A stretch of 64,000 bases of DNA from Alisma plantago-aquatica (GCA_963693085.1 OY856411.1:119598267-119662266); one strand, 5' to 3'; positions 9,072 to 20,765 are shown, numbered from the stretch's first letter. Notes: generated by a model not told the origin, from the letters alone. Program-made: numbers and translations.

Positions 9072-11280
9072 TGATGAGTGCATACTCATCATGGAATTCA
9101 ATTATCTCTTTGAAACAAATTCAACTCTATTCATACCGTTTTCACTCAATATGAATCGTAATGTGTAAAACTACTTGGCTGATTCAATTATCAAGGTTTT
9201 AACTAAATATTGCTCATTTAATGCAGGTAACCAAGCAATTCGACGCATGCGGTCCCAAGACCGTTTGAGCCCATGCGGTCCCAAGATTGTTTGAGCCCTT
9301 CCGGTCCCAAGACTATATGAGCCCTTGCGGTTCCAAGACCGTTTGAGCCCTTGCGGTCCCAAGACCATTTGAGTCCATGCGGCCCCAAGACCATTTGGGT
9401 CCATACGGTCTCAAGACTATTTGCTGGAATGCACAAAGATCGAATGTTGAAACGGATTGCTAAGGTCGACCACGCGAGCTGCAAATTGTTTGGGTCCATG
9501 CGGTTTCAAGGCCGTTTGGGTCCATGCGGTCTCAAGACCGTTTGGGTACATGCGGTCTCAAGACCTTTTGGGTCCATACGATCTCAAGACCGGTTGGGTC
9601 TATGCGATCTCAAGAACATTTGGGTCCATGCAGTCTCATGATCGTTTGGGTCTATGCAGTCTCAAGACCGTTTGGGTCTATGCGGTCTCAAGACCATTTG
9701 GATCCATGCGGTCTCCAAGACCGTTTGGATCCATGCAGTTTCCGAGACTGTTTTCCACAATCGTGAAGACCAAATGAAGATCAAATGTCGCGCACTCAAG
9801 ACCGGTTGTTGTATATTCGTGCTGAGATTGAGACCGTCCTCAAGACCGATTGACGCAGCTACCAATTCAGACCGTTTGGAGGAGATATTTCTTGTAACTT
9901 ACCCAAACCGTTTGGGGACAGATCTAAGCCTAAAAATAGGACCCCAAGGGTCCTCAATTGGGGTATCGGATCCAAACACCGCCAGGCTTCCAGAGCACAA
10001 CTGCGATCAAATTCCATTCCACCTACTATTCGTGTTGCAACCAAGGAGGCTGAGGAGAGAAGGAAGGCGGAGCAAGGTAGGCTTCCCGGTCTGTCTTGGC
10101 AACTCCCATGCGCATCCAGATCTACTCCGGCATGACGTAGAAGGATGTATCTTCTTCACCGAGCTGCGACTACCTTCTACACCAAGCTCATGGCGGATCT
10201 CTCCTTCTTTCTCATCCTTCTTGTTTCTCACACCATGAGTGAGTAGTTCCTTTTTGCTGGGGTGCGGGGACTAGCCCCGCTGCCCATGCAAACCATGCTC
10301 TTTTGTTAAACTCTCCATGGCAATGTATATAACTTTACATTTTATCATTAACCATTATGTTCGCAGTTTGGTTAATTGCTTGCTTTCATCATTGAGCTTC
10401 CTATGTTGCGATAACATCTATACATAGGTTTGAATGTCGTTTAACAAGTTCGACTCCCTAACTAGAAATAGAAGGGGGTTCCTTAGGGTCGTAAGTGTAT
10501 GATCCATGAGGGGACGAGTCATATAGCCTTCGGTGACACTTCTGTGCGCCTAACGCCTGTATAGGGGGTTCACAACCTTAGTTGGATTTTGTATCGTCTT
10601 GTTAACCGTCGATGTTTGCATGTAAGTTAGCCGCCTGCTTGCTTATCGGTTAATGTGGTTGACTCCCAAACTAGAAATAGGATGGGATTCCATCGAGGTC
10701 ATAAGTGTATGATCCGCGAGGGGACGAGTCATCTAGCCTTCGTTGACGCTTTTGTGTGCCTAACGCCTGTATAGGGGGCCCACAACCTCTGTGGATTTCT
10801 ATATCTTCAGAGTCGTAAGTAAAGTGATCTGGATGGTGACGAGACATCTGATGCCTATGGTGATGCTTACTTGAACCTAACGCCCGTATGGGGGGTTTTT
10901 GCAGCAGCTCTACTTGGATTGTTATATCTTGACTGGTTTGTTCACGATTGAATATGTTTGCGTGTGTAGTGGTGGTGAAACCCGATACCATCCCAGCAAT
11001 TCCATATCATTGATCTTAACTCATCTTTAATTCAGCTTTTTATTTTCTTGCAATTAGTTTAAATAACCTCAAACCAGCCAATCGTTCTAAATATTAGTTT
11101 TACTTGAGATAAATTCAACTGATAAGGATTCTTAAAAATGTTGTCCTTTGGGTTCGATCCTTAACTATACTGCGATAAGACTCGTTTGCTTGCGGGTGGT
11201 ATTATTGCACTTTGGTTTTGGTAAAAGCTCGGGGATTTCAACCCCGAGTGAATTTGTTAGTGCGTTCAAATACCATGTCA
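9072..11280 (+). repeat. 3' LTR of E1 (2209 bp)
   Basis: It starts TGATGAGTGC after the polypurine tract and ends TACCATGTCA, matching the end of the 5' LTR. It carries the palindromic array, a decayed TATA (TAAAAATA, 9931-9938) and three ~95-bp repeat copies. Base differences from the 5' LTR are frequent, so the insertion is not recent. Confidence 0.88.
9240..9750 (+). repeat. Palindrome-cored 26-bp minisatellite in U3 of the E1 3' LTR
   Basis: About 19-20 units have the same CGGTCTCAAGACCG core. The first seven or so are a variant subfamily (CGGTCCCAAGACCG with GAGCCC spacers). They are separated from the TTTGGGTCCATG-type units by a short unique stretch at 9421-9490 that aligns with window position 1. 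Confidence 0.9.
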
Positions 11281-12292
11281 GGTGCTCTTTTCTACTCTTC
11301 AACATAATGACATCATTTAGGATTCTAGGAAAGCTTGAAACGTTGATTTTTGCACAGCTTCATAGTACAATAGTGAAGTTGCATTTCCATACATTTTGAT
11401 TGTTACTTTCTAAATTTCTTTGGTAGAGGTTACTCCTCGAGGCTAAAGAGATACCCTTCTACTCTATGAGATCTTCAATCATGAGATTACGATGAAAGAC
11501 CTTCCCAAAATGGATAAGGAATCTTCTAGGTACATTATTTCTCCAAGCCACCTAGCCCAAGGTAGGCTTGCCTTGGTAGCATGGTTGAATTCCCAAGTAG
11601 CTTTATGGGTGAATTCAGGTCATCCCTCAGAATAGAAGCAGTCCTTTATAAAAAAAGTTTATAGTTACACATATTTTGGCAAGTAGAGAAGTACGTATTT
11701 TCACAGCTATGTTCCATTGTCCATCAATCTTTAGGTCTCTAAGGTTTTGGAATCTATTACAACCAGATTTCAGCCTAAGGATCTATATAATGATTTGTCC
11801 CATGAAGTCACCCCACACTCGCGGGTCATTCCAAAGGGACACAAATGAGTTTACTATGATGTTGAATCTCACAAAGGGTCTTACCTAATCCCTTTGTCTT
11901 GGTAGGTGTCTCCAATGTACAATTTTATCTTAATGCCCATGTATTCTTTTTTATTCATTTCCAACATTAATGGGTAGCTAGATTTTTTCATAAAATTTTC
12001 AAGTAGCAAAAAGCCACTAGATTGGTTTGAATGTTAGGTCAGCTAAACATAAGTCCAATCTAAATTTATTCTTAGGGTTCCAATAGATATGACAAGGTGA
12101 ATTTTTAAAGAAATTTCTAGTAAGCCAAAAATTGTTGGACTTCATTGTTTGGTCAGCTACATTTATAGAAATGGAAATCTAGATGTTTAATAGTATTACA
12201 CATAGCTAAACCATGTACAATTGATTTATGATGTTAGTAAAAAAATGGAGTTTCTATTCATGTTGTCACCACTGCTTGAACCTGAGACATCT
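11281..12292. other. AT-rich sequence, nothing recognised
   Basis: No frame above background, no repeats I could match within the window and no RNA gene. Short open frames at 11148-11399 and 11676-11888 show no recognisable domain. Confidence 0.5.
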
Positions 12293-13564
12293 TGGTAACG
12301 ACCCAAGGATCTAGCCGTTATAACCTCAACTTTTACATGTATATATGTATATATTGGATTGTTCATAATATATTAGAAAGATCGATATGTCTTATTTTAA
12401 AGTATGAACTTAAAATACAGTTTCTCATTTGTAAATAGATTTTGTGGATTTATAGTTTTCAATAATTCATTAATAGATATTGGATAAAGAAAGAGAGGAA
12501 AATTCAATAATGAATGGACAATTGGTACTTATAAATGAGGAATTGTGTAAATTTTTTAGAAAAATAGGCCAAAGAAACTAATAATTTTTATTCTATCCAA
12601 CATTGTATTTAATGGTAAAACATGTCAAAATAACAAATCTTGCCAAGTTTGGTATAAAAAGTGATTAATTGATACCTTAAATAAATAAAATAAAGATAAG
12701 ACTCAAAGACAAAGAAAAGTAGTATTAACTTTCATATCTTGGCCCCAAATCATCCCACATGAAGATTTAATTAATAAAAGCCTTCCTCTAAAATTTGAGA
12801 TCAATTGGTTACTATGAGAGAAAGTTATGAATTAATCAGTTTTCCCCTGAAGTGATGGTCTAAAGGAAATATGTATTAAATGTAATCATTATTTTAAATA
12901 TGAAAATTAGGGGCCTTGTCCCTTTAGTATGCATGTAACTTATGGACTGTTGGATCATGTATCTAATGACTCACATATCTTCTCCCACCTCTGGTCGGAA
13001 TAGGAAACAAGGAATAGTCAGTTCCTTTTTCCTTTCTCGATTTCCTCTCTCTCCCTGATTCATGGCACTCATAGAATTCCTCCCATTAAGATTGAGAGAC
13101 GAATTTGAACTAGGAAATCCCTAGTTGGTTTCCTTTGCAAGGCAATTTAATGCTCCCCCAATTACTAAAATGAATGGTGACCAACCCTTGAAACCAGAAC
13201 TATAAAAGGAGGGGTAGCAACCCTCTGTGAGACTACAAAGCTCTTCACAAGACTCTACTCAACTCCACGATCAGTCATCTACCTCCAATTCTTATGCAAG
13301 CCTTCCTTAACCCCTTGCTTTCTCCATGTACCTCGTCATAGATCCCCTTCATTTCCCTCTATGTCCTGACCATATTCGGAGCAATTGAAGACTTTAATAA
13401 CTTTGGCAAGTCGAGACAAAGGTGTTGGTACCCTCTGCTATTTCTCAAAGGCTCTAAATCCTAGAGTATACTCATGTGTTGAGTTGCACTAAGAAGCTTC
13501 TCATGAACAGAGGCAAAGATAGGTGGAAGATGAACCTTGGGTGAAACGTCCTATCATCCCTACA
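12293..13564 (+). repeat. Weak solo-LTR candidate
   Basis: It begins TGGTAACGACCC, ends CATCCCTACA, and has TATAAAAGGA at 13201-13210 about 360 bp before the end, the layout of an LTR (U3, TATA, R/U5). No clean 5-bp target duplication is visible and no second copy lies in the window, so this is a guess from architecture. Confidence 0.25.
13201..13208 (+). promoter_or_regulatory. TATA box candidate
   Basis: TATAAAAG is followed 20-40 bases later by a pyrimidine/CA context. It would be the core promoter of the candidate LTR at 12293-13564. Confidence 0.35.
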
Positions 13565-13795
13565 TCAACCTCTTTCAGGTTAAGGGAATTCTCGCCCTTT
13601 TCTTATTTTTTTATCCCTAGATAATAAACCCACCATGTGGGCTTAGGTGCCGCCATGACATGTCATACTGGCTCAGCCTTGACCTAGTGGTGCAGACAAA
13701 AGCCTAGTTAGACAACTATATGGTGAGCTCTTATTGGACAGAAAGGTTTAATATTGTGAAAATTCTAATAATTAGATGAAAGGTCCAAATAGGGA

Positions 13796-13823
<28 letters not shown>
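13796..13823. repeat. (TA)n microsatellite
   Basis: An uninterrupted alternating AT run of about 28 bases. Confidence 0.97.
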
Positions 13824-13826
<3 letters not shown>

Positions 13827-14819
13827 ATCAGAAAAATCTAAGGAATCCAATAAAATTGGTTCCACGACCTACACCTACCTCAAATTCCAAAAGTATATAA
13901 AGATGCAATATATAATGTGATAAATGTATGAAAAAACCTAGTTTCATGAATTGAAAGGTCATTACTTTGTTAAACGGTCTTAATGAGTAAAAATAATTTT
14001 TTTGGATAAAAGGGGAAATATTGATCTAATTTAAGTTAAAGAACTCACATGTTGCAAAAATTAACGTTTGTAATTTAAAAATCAGTAAATGTGATATTTT
14101 GGATTTTGAAATCCTAACACAAATGAAACCAAATTTGACCCCAAAACCCAAACTTAGAACCCAAATTAGAGTTAATGATAATTTTTGGACAAAATAGTAA
14201 TACTTGGGTATTGTGCATTAATTTTAGGGTGATCGATTGGTTGATTACAACTTCTCTTGTTGATATATTTATACTTTTTGTGCAGATGGATGCTTATGTA
14301 AGTGTACTTAGTAGTCTTAAAAGACTAATATCAGAAGAACATACAAAATCCTAGAACTTATAACTCATCAAACTAGGGAAGCACCAATTTTGAATGTATA
14401 CTATATCTAAAATTCATTTCTTTTAGGTTTCATAAAAAATCTAAATTATAGGTAGACACAAATAGTCATATAGTTGAACTCGTGAATAATGCAAGTAAGT
14501 AAATCATATGTAATGTATTTCAAGGTGACGTATTCTCATATGTCTATGCTAAAAAAGAACTATGAGGATCCATACCTAAGTACAAAATGAGGACAATCTC
14601 CATGAGATGTTTATATTTAATAGTAATTCAAACAAAATTATGTTTGATTGTTTGGTTTTAAGAACAAGTTAAATTATGGTGAATCTCACACTCCCTCACA
14701 TGCATGATACGCATGTCGAAAACATCCTCTCCCACCCTAGCTACTTCCAACCCACCTTGGCACCATGGGACCATGTCCTGCCAACCTACCACTTGCACTT
14801 GTTGCTCAACTACCACAAG
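13824..14819. other. AT-rich sequence, nothing recognised
   Basis: No coding signal or RNA gene. 14640-14815 is less AT-rich and leads into the purine-rich block, but matches nothing else here. Confidence 0.45.
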
Positions 14820-15115
14820 GAGAGAATGAGTAAGAGAAGAATAAAATAAGGGGGAAAGAGTGAGTACCCTAATTTTTTTAGGAGAGGGAGAGATGAAATT
14901 AAAGAGGTGATAAGTTATAAGAGTTGGGGAGGGAAGTAATGGAAGTATTGGGGGATAGAATGGAAGTAATGAGGGGAGAGAATGAAAATAATGAGGAAAG
15001 AGGACATACATGATAATGATAGAGAAGTAATTAGTGAATATGAGGAGGGATGTAATGAAGAGAGAGGAGGGAAGTAATCACAAAATAGGGAAGAAGAGTT
15101 GTGAGAAGGTGGTGA
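14820..15115 (+). repeat. Purine-rich degenerate repeat (GGAAGTAATGAGG family)
   Basis: Almost pure A/G sequence built from drifting copies of GGGAAGTAATGGA, AGAAGTAAT and GAGGAGGGATGTAATGAAG. The same motif family recurs at 18885-18990 (same strand sense) and, as its complement, at 36770-37140. Confidence 0.75.
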
Positions 15116-15119
15116 TGCA

Positions 15120-15446
15120 TCTCGAATCTAGGTTAACTTGGAAATTGCGTAGAACTTCTTAAGGAACTCATTATTCACCATGTTCCATGTCACGAACTCA
15201 GGCTTGGAGATGTACCACTCCTTGGCTCTTCCTTTCAAAGAGAAGGCAAAAAGGGTCCTTCAATTAAGTCATCAATGGCGTCAGGTGTGTGGAAAGTGGA
15301 GCAAGTTTCAATAAAGTCAACAATATGGTGGTATGGGTTCTCGTTCTCTATCCCATATTAGGTAGGAAGGAGTCTGAGGAGGGCTAGTAGAATGGAGAAT
15401 TGTTGACCCAACATTTGGTCAACAAGGGTGGCGATCAGGGAGTTGT
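15120..15446 (-). pseudogene. gag: E3 gag, downstream part
   Basis: On the minus strand this reads ENENPYHHIVDFIETCSTFH, then DAIDD and a GRAKEWYISKPE stretch and ends NNEFLKKFYAISK. This is the core of a Ty3-type retrotransposon gag domain (compare the usual KAKEWL...TW...FL.KFYP pattern). There is at least one stop and one frameshift (near 15275 and 15245). The reading continues precisely from the 17692-17760 segment once the solo LTR and one copy of GTTGT are ignored. Downstream gag, zinc knuckle and all of pol are missing. Confidence 0.7.
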
Positions 15447-16639
15447 TGTTGGTATGTATGCCCTGAGAGCCAATCATGGGATGATTGGTGGGATATATTA
15501 AGATTGATTTGATAAAAATCAAAGGCAAGCTTCCAATTCTTTCTGGTTCAGTCATATGAGATAGTGATAGAACAGATAGAATGTCTAGAGAATGACAGTA
15601 CTCAATGATGTATGCTTTTAGGTTGAGGACCTGAACGATGAGATCATATAGATGCTAAGAGTTTGTACATTCTTGTTATGTCCCTAGTTGGATGTCATTG
15701 TGGAAGGTAGATAGACAGCAATGGCACACAACACTAGATTGTGGTGTTGGTTGATGACAGAATCTCATTAGTCATGATATAGAGATATCAAACCAAACAC
15801 ATAGGTACTTGTTAGAGAACAAGTGTACCGGACAGACCCACCGTGAGTTTGACACATGGAACCATGACATGGTAGTCACAGTCAGTACTCACAGTGATGG
15901 TGGTGAGTGTGATTCTTTGACCTGAAATCACTACACTCAACACATGTCGTTGTGCACACTTTGACATCATCAAAGGTAGTCCTGAAACATGGGTTGTTAT
16001 AAAGGTGATGATTGGGTGGCTTTGACACATGGGGCTTTTGAGGGGTGAGTGATAGATATGGGATTTGTCCCTCTTGAGGGAGTTTGATATCCATGGCCAC
16101 TTGATGAGTAGGATTGAGAAAGGCGTGCACGCATGTGTGAATCAGTATGTGATATTGATGTAATACATATCTCTTCCAATCTACTCTGAGATCAAGAAAG
16201 TTAATGAACGTTGACAGTATGACTGTTCCATGCCTCGAGTTCATTCGGGATATCAGTGACAAAGGAAATATACATTCACTGTAACACCATTCACGGATTG
16301 TAGGATTGGAAGTTCTTCTCCAACTTTCTATTTCACTTGGGTAGCACTGATGTGTGACTAGGCACCGCTCTTTGCTTGTGAAGTCATAAGTGTTATGTAC
16401 TTTCACTGCCAATGTGAAAAGGACCTGCAGGGTCACACACACAGGATTTAACCTGGAAAAGGTGTTTTATCCACAAACAATGTTTAGATTGATTACTAAA
16501 GGAGTTTAGTAGTTCAATTAAACACTCAATTAATTGATAGCTCAATATCATAATGTTCAAGGTGTTGGACTGATTGATTAGAGTGTCAGATTGATTGAAA
16601 CTACAATTTACTGTTTCTGCACAATCTGCACTCCCAACT

Positions 16640-17025
16640 GATTGGCTCATGTGATGAACCGATCGGCTCAGCTTGGTGAACCGATCAGCTCAGGTAGTGA
16701 GTCGATCGGCTCATGGACAGGGTGAAATTATTGCTTCAAGTATTGAAACGATCGGTTCAACTGATGCAACTGAGCAAGTTGGGAAAGTAGGATTGGTGTG
16801 AAATTTCCTTTCGTTTCACTTGCCCAATTTGATTGGAACAAGGATTGGTATTTGGTACCAATTAGAAATAAAAGAAGAAAAGTCAATCGGGAACTGACCA
16901 GGACCATGAACCGACCGGTTCAGAAGTGAACCGACCGTTTCATGGGTCCCAACCGATCGGTTGAGGTGTCAATCGACCGGCTCAGGTCCCCAACCGACCG
17001 TTTCAGAAATGAAACGATCGGTTCA
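16640..17025 (+). repeat. Palindrome-cored minisatellite in U3 of solo LTR A
   Basis: About 11 units are centred on CCGATCGG or CCGACCGG, usually as GAACCGATCGGTTCA, spaced 20-30 bp. The array is split by about 150 bp of unique sequence (16755-16905). It lies directly upstream of the TATA box. Solo LTR B lacks it. Confidence 0.88.
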
Positions 17026-17125
17026 GGTTGCATAGTTGGTTGTTTCTATGGAAAATCTAGAACCCTTCTACTCCTGCTTTAGTCCCAGATTGCCCGGGAT
17101 AGAGAACCCTATCCTATGACCCTCC

Positions 17126-17133
17126 TATATATA
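17126..17133 (+). promoter_or_regulatory. TATA box of solo LTR A
   Basis: CTCCTATATATAGGGG lies about 565 bp before the LTR end and about 100 bp after the palindromic array. Confidence 0.55.
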
Positions 17134-17691
17134 GGGGTATTGAGGGCTTCTCAAAGTACAACTCAGTGCAACCAGTTGATCTATAAAGTTTTCGTTCTCT
17201 CTGGTTTTCGTAACCGAGAGAGCCCGAGCAAGTGCTACCCGATAAGGGAGGCACAACAAGGGAAAGACAACTGTAGAAAGCGACTGGTGGTAGGAGAGTA
17301 TGTCGGTGACTAGTACGCCGACAAGAGGGTGTGACTCCTTCCAATTCTTTGTGAGACAAGGAGATTGGAGTTCCAGGTGGTCCATGTGGACTACCTCAGA
17401 GGCGGGAGATTTATGCCGCTCGGAGGATAGTTGTCAATCCAGACAGTCCCGGTGAGACCAGGAGTCGTCAGTCTCGGTGCAACCAGGAGCTGGACAGACA
17501 CTGTCTAAGACCGGAGGTGAAGACCACGCAAGATGTGAGGTATTGTCGCCGAGCAAGCCTCAGGACAAGGTATGATTCCACAAACCATCCTTTCCTATTG
17601 TATAGACATTGACGCGTTTCCTTTGTTCTGGATTTGGGGAGGAGCAAATTTTTATTTCCGCTGCCTTCTCTGCCTCCCCTAAAACCCAACA

Positions 17692-17960
17692 GTTGTAGTT
17701 CCCCAGAGTGAAGTACTCATGGAGAGGGCATTTGGGTTGTGGTTGAGCTTCACCATGAGGACCATTGCCTTCCATTTCATCTGATTAGTGTTGTTTGTGA
17801 CGGCTTTGGCGTCTCCTTCTACCTATATCAGGGTCGTATGGCACCAAGTCGGTACAAGTTGAACATGTACTGCTCATGCACAACTGTCACCTGCACAATG
17901 CACAAACAAGCAACAAGAGACAAGTTAGAAAGATATTATGCAAAAGTAAACAAAGAATAA
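17692..17960 (-). pseudogene. gag: E3 gag, upstream part
   Basis: On the minus strand, ATG near 17775 opens MEGNGPHGEAQPQPKCPLHE and continues YFTLGNYN to the solo-LTR junction. This resembles the TLREYFTP-like N-terminal stretch of Athila/Tat gag. Further upstream (17780-17960) is leader with stops in all frames. Confidence 0.55.
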
Positions 17961-18025
17961 AGAATAGAAATGGTGAGGGCATTAGATAAAGCTAAGCTAC
18001 ACTAACTAGCTAGGCCGAGCGCCTC

Positions 18026-18044
18026 TATCATGACAATGGTGCCA
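18026..18044 (-). promoter_or_regulatory. Primer-binding site of E3
   Basis: The minus strand reads TGGCACCATTGTCATGATA, two bases inside the CA end of the LTR-like sequence beginning at 18047. It is a decayed tRNA-Asp-type site like those of E1 and E2. Confidence 0.5.
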
Positions 18045-18046
18045 GA

Positions 18047-18880
18047 TGGCTTGGTGTGATTTTCCACGCATGTGTGATATTGTAAATTTGTAAGGCCATA
18101 AACAAGGTTCAATCACAACACTAAAATATGCTCCCACAAGAGCACACAGTCATGTTATAGTATTCATGAGAGGCAAGCAAAGGGGGTTGATCCACATGGA
18201 GAGAGGGGGCACTAGAGCTAGGTTAATGTTAGCTACGTTCCTAAAGTAGAGTCTAAGGTTTGATGGTTTAAAGTTGGCTTAAGTTGATTATACTACAGTT
18301 GCAAGAAATTAACAATAAGAAAGATACTAGATTAATAAAAACCCTAGATTACTCTAAGCAAGTTAAGACTTAGATACTAAGCAAGTCAAGCAAATAAACT
18401 AGAGCAAGGAGTTACACTACACTAGCAAGGCAATTTATCAACTAAGAGGCTATCTAAGCAATAAAACAAGTAAGAGGCTAAGCTATCACTAGGCAACTAA
18501 ATTACCACAAGCAAGCTCAAAAGAGACCTAACTACATAAGCAAGAACTAACTATCAAAAACTAAGCAATTAGCTAAGAAGTAACAAAGGCAACTAATTAA
18601 ACTAGCATTAATGAGCTAATATGGGAAAGGTGGATTTTAAGCAATAAGATGGATGGGCGGGTCATTTGGGAATGAAACATGATATTAGTTGGGGGAAGTT
18701 AACATAACATGCAATTCTCATATTTCAATCAAGATTACCAAACCAATCAACAAGGAAAGTCCTATTAGAATGTACCTTATACTACTAGTTGGAGAACTAG
18801 GGATAGGTGTAATTCTAATAGGACTTGGCAAGTCTAGGATTCTAGGGTAAGTGATATTAGGGCAATTGAGAGCCAAGGGT
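18047..18880 (-). repeat. Partial LTR of E3
   Basis: The sequence next to the primer site ends (minus strand) ACCAAGCCA. It contains GGTTGATCCAC (plus strand 18187) and a long A-rich, AAGCAA-repeating stretch (18340-18600) as in U5 regions of related elements. I cannot place its outer boundary, and no matching LTR was found to the left. Confidence 0.45.
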
Positions 18881-18884
18881 AGGA

Positions 18885-18990
18885 ATAGGAGTAGAAAATA
18901 AAAAAGAGGCGGAAAGTGAGGAGGGAATATGGAAGTAATGAAGAATGGTCAACAAAGTAATGAGGAACAATGAGGGAAGTAATCTATGCC
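18885..18990 (+). repeat. Purine-rich arm left of the minisatellite
   Basis: GGAGGGAATATGGAAGTAAT, AGTAATGAGG and GGGAAGTAAT copies. It is the plus-strand sense complement of the pyrimidine-rich arm at 36770-37140. Confidence 0.65.
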
Positions 18991-18999
18991 TATTTTTGG

Positions 19000-19263
19000 T
19001 CATTGGGAGCCTATTTTTGGTGAATACTCATCTTCTAATGGTAAAAATGTGCTGAATAATGGTGAACATGTGCCTAATTTATGTTTATTTTTGTCCGTTC
19101 ATGTTCTATTAGCATCTATTAATGGTGAATATGAGCATATTAGTGTTGAGTAAGTGCCTAGTAATGGTAAATATGTGCCAACTTTATTTATATTTGCAAC
19201 CATTTATGTTGAATTCATGCCTCTTAGTGGTGAGTTTGAGTATTGTATTTATCAAACGATCAT
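19000..19263 (+). repeat. ~21-bp minisatellite, left part (split by E2)
   Basis: Degenerate units like CTAATGGTGAATATGTGCC. It continues at 36058 on the far side of E2. Confidence 0.8.
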
Positions 19264-20732
19264 TGATGGGGATCCTATGTTGCACCAATAAAAATCCTAA
19301 AATAATACCTCTTAGGTTTAACCAAACGTAGTGCATTAATTCCCCACTCTACACGAGTGGAAGCCTTATTGTAGTATACTTTAGGATAAAACCCAAAGGA
19401 CAACCTTTTTTCGCAGTTATGTGTATTTAGAAGTATTAAGGTTAATATTATCACTGAGAAGTTGATTTATTGATTAAACTAAATTGTTTCCAGGAGAAAT
19501 GATATTAAAGAGGAAAATAAATGATAATAAAGTGGTTCAGGGCTTGGTGTTACACTTTCCAGATCTTGCATAATTGTCCTTGAAAGATTGACTTCCTTAG
19601 TAGCAATTTACTAAATAGACTCTTAGCTACTACACTCTCATGGGATACATATATTTGCTTGGATGAAACTCCCCTAGAACTTACCAAACTCAGCACCGAA
19701 GTTCCTAGTTTATTATAACTAAACTCCTTCACTACGTCCGACCATTCTCGGCATGTTAGCAGATCGTAAACAAATCACCTCATATCCCTTGTTGACACTT
19801 CAGGGGATAATAACATCGTTCTAAAGTTTTTTGCATGCTCACATCAACATGCACATCCAAAATTATACCAAATATGCAAAACAAGTTGTAAATTTGCAAA
19901 GCAAGGATATAAGAAGAACGATACTTTACTTAGCAATAGTATTGTAGGTCTTAGATACTAAAACAAAATATGGGTTGTTGGGGATAGTCCCCATTCCCCA
20001 ACAAAAACATGTACTTTCTCATGGAAAGAGACAACACCAAAAAGATAGAAACAACAACAGAGGGGGCCAAGATGCCTAGTGTAGGAAGACCAATCTCTCC
20101 ATTATGGTTTTTTCCTCCTCACTCCTTGCTAGGGTTTGAGCTATGCAATGTGGCTTCTAATCACCAATCAGAGACCATGTAGAATGGATGATAAGGGTTC
20201 CCTTTTATAAATGCATCTTGATGTTGAAATCCTAATGTTGAATACATGTGGTCAAAGGCAGCTAATTGCATGGCCCATACTTGGTCCAACATATGACTCG
20301 TGTGGGTTACTCAATTTCGACCTCGCATCTGGTTCATTGGAAAACCAGCATGGGTTGAATCGGAATAAGCTAAACGCTAGGAGTGTGCATCATAACTGAA
20401 GAATCTAGAAGACTCCAGCTAAAGAGAGGCTCAATTCAGGTGATTGGTGAAGCCAATCATTTGAGTGGGTGGTTGAAAGGTAGAAAACAGATAGATTCTA
20501 GGGCCTTCCTTCCCTTGAGGTGTGGCATCGTCAGGGCTTGATCATCGATCCGGGCATTGAAGCATATTCTTTCCAGGTTTTGTGCGAAAAATATATGAAG
20601 TGCAGTAAAGTCCAGAAAAGAGGAGATAATTATATTTAAGTAAATCTAAAGCTAAAACTAAGAATAGAAACACAACAGCCTCTAAAAAGCGAGTAAAACA
20701 ACATGCAAAGATGGGTATAAATATACTCATCA
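19264..20732 (-). repeat. 3' LTR of E2
   Basis: It aligns end to end with 34598-36057 in the same orientation. The minus-strand start TGATGAGTATATTTATACCC resembles the E1 LTR start. An extra TGG is present near the outer end compared with the other LTR. Substitutions and small indels are common, so the element is old. Confidence 0.85.
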
Positions 20733-20765
20733 AAATACCCCGAACATAAACCTTTTCTTGTACTG
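20733..20765 (-). promoter_or_regulatory. Polypurine tract region of E2
   Basis: The minus strand reads AAGGTTTATGTTCGGGGTAT then TTTG before the LTR start at 20732, matching the GTTCGGGGTG tract of E1. Confidence 0.6.

Larger units (their letters stand above)
1..11280 (+). mobile_element. Athila-like Ty3/gypsy LTR retrotransposon E1 (5' end outside window)
   Basis: Two long direct repeats (1-1812 and 9072-11280) flank an internal region with, in order, a tRNA-Asp-type primer site, gag, protease, RT, RNase H, integrase and a 1.5-kb spacer ending in a polypurine tract. The order pro-RT-RH-INT is that of Ty3/gypsy. The gag style, the primer site and the long post-integrase spacer point to the non-chromoviral Athila/Tat group. 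No chromodomain is visible. Position 1 aligns with 9442 of the 3' LTR, so about 370 bp of the 5' LTR lie outside the window. Coding regions carry several stops and frameshifts, so E1 is not autonomous. The left target duplication cannot be checked; the right flank reads GGTGC. Confidence 0.9.
15447..17691 (+). mobile_element. Solo LTR A (2245 bp) with GTTGT target duplication
   Basis: It starts TGTTGGTATG and ends AACCCAACA, giving TGTTGG/CCAACA inverted ends. It is flanked by GTTGT at 15442-15446 and 17692-17696, a perfect 5-bp duplication. A related LTR lies at 22526-24296. It carries palindromic repeats (16640-17025) and TATATATA (17126-17133). It holds no coding region and sits inside E3 gag. 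The family is probably Ty1/copia, but internal sequence would be needed to say. Confidence 0.88.
15116..18880 (-). mobile_element. Minus-strand Ty3/gypsy fragment E3 (gag, primer site, partial 5' LTR)
   Basis: Reading leftward from about 18880: LTR-like sequence ending at 18047, a primer site at 18044-18026, leader, gag start near 17760, a solo LTR (15447-17691) interrupting gag, then more gag to about 15120, where homology stops abruptly at a purine-rich repeat. Protease, RT and integrase are absent. No second LTR copy was found, so this is a fragment. Confidence 0.65.

Noticed and set aside
14658..15011. Minus-strand frame of 117 codons rich in Leu, Pro and Ser
   Set aside because: It lies in the purine-rich repeat; the complement is pyrimidine-rich and so lacks stop codons by composition.
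15882..16442. Minus-strand frame of 186 codons
   Set aside because: It lies wholly inside solo LTR A and is broken in the related solo LTR B.
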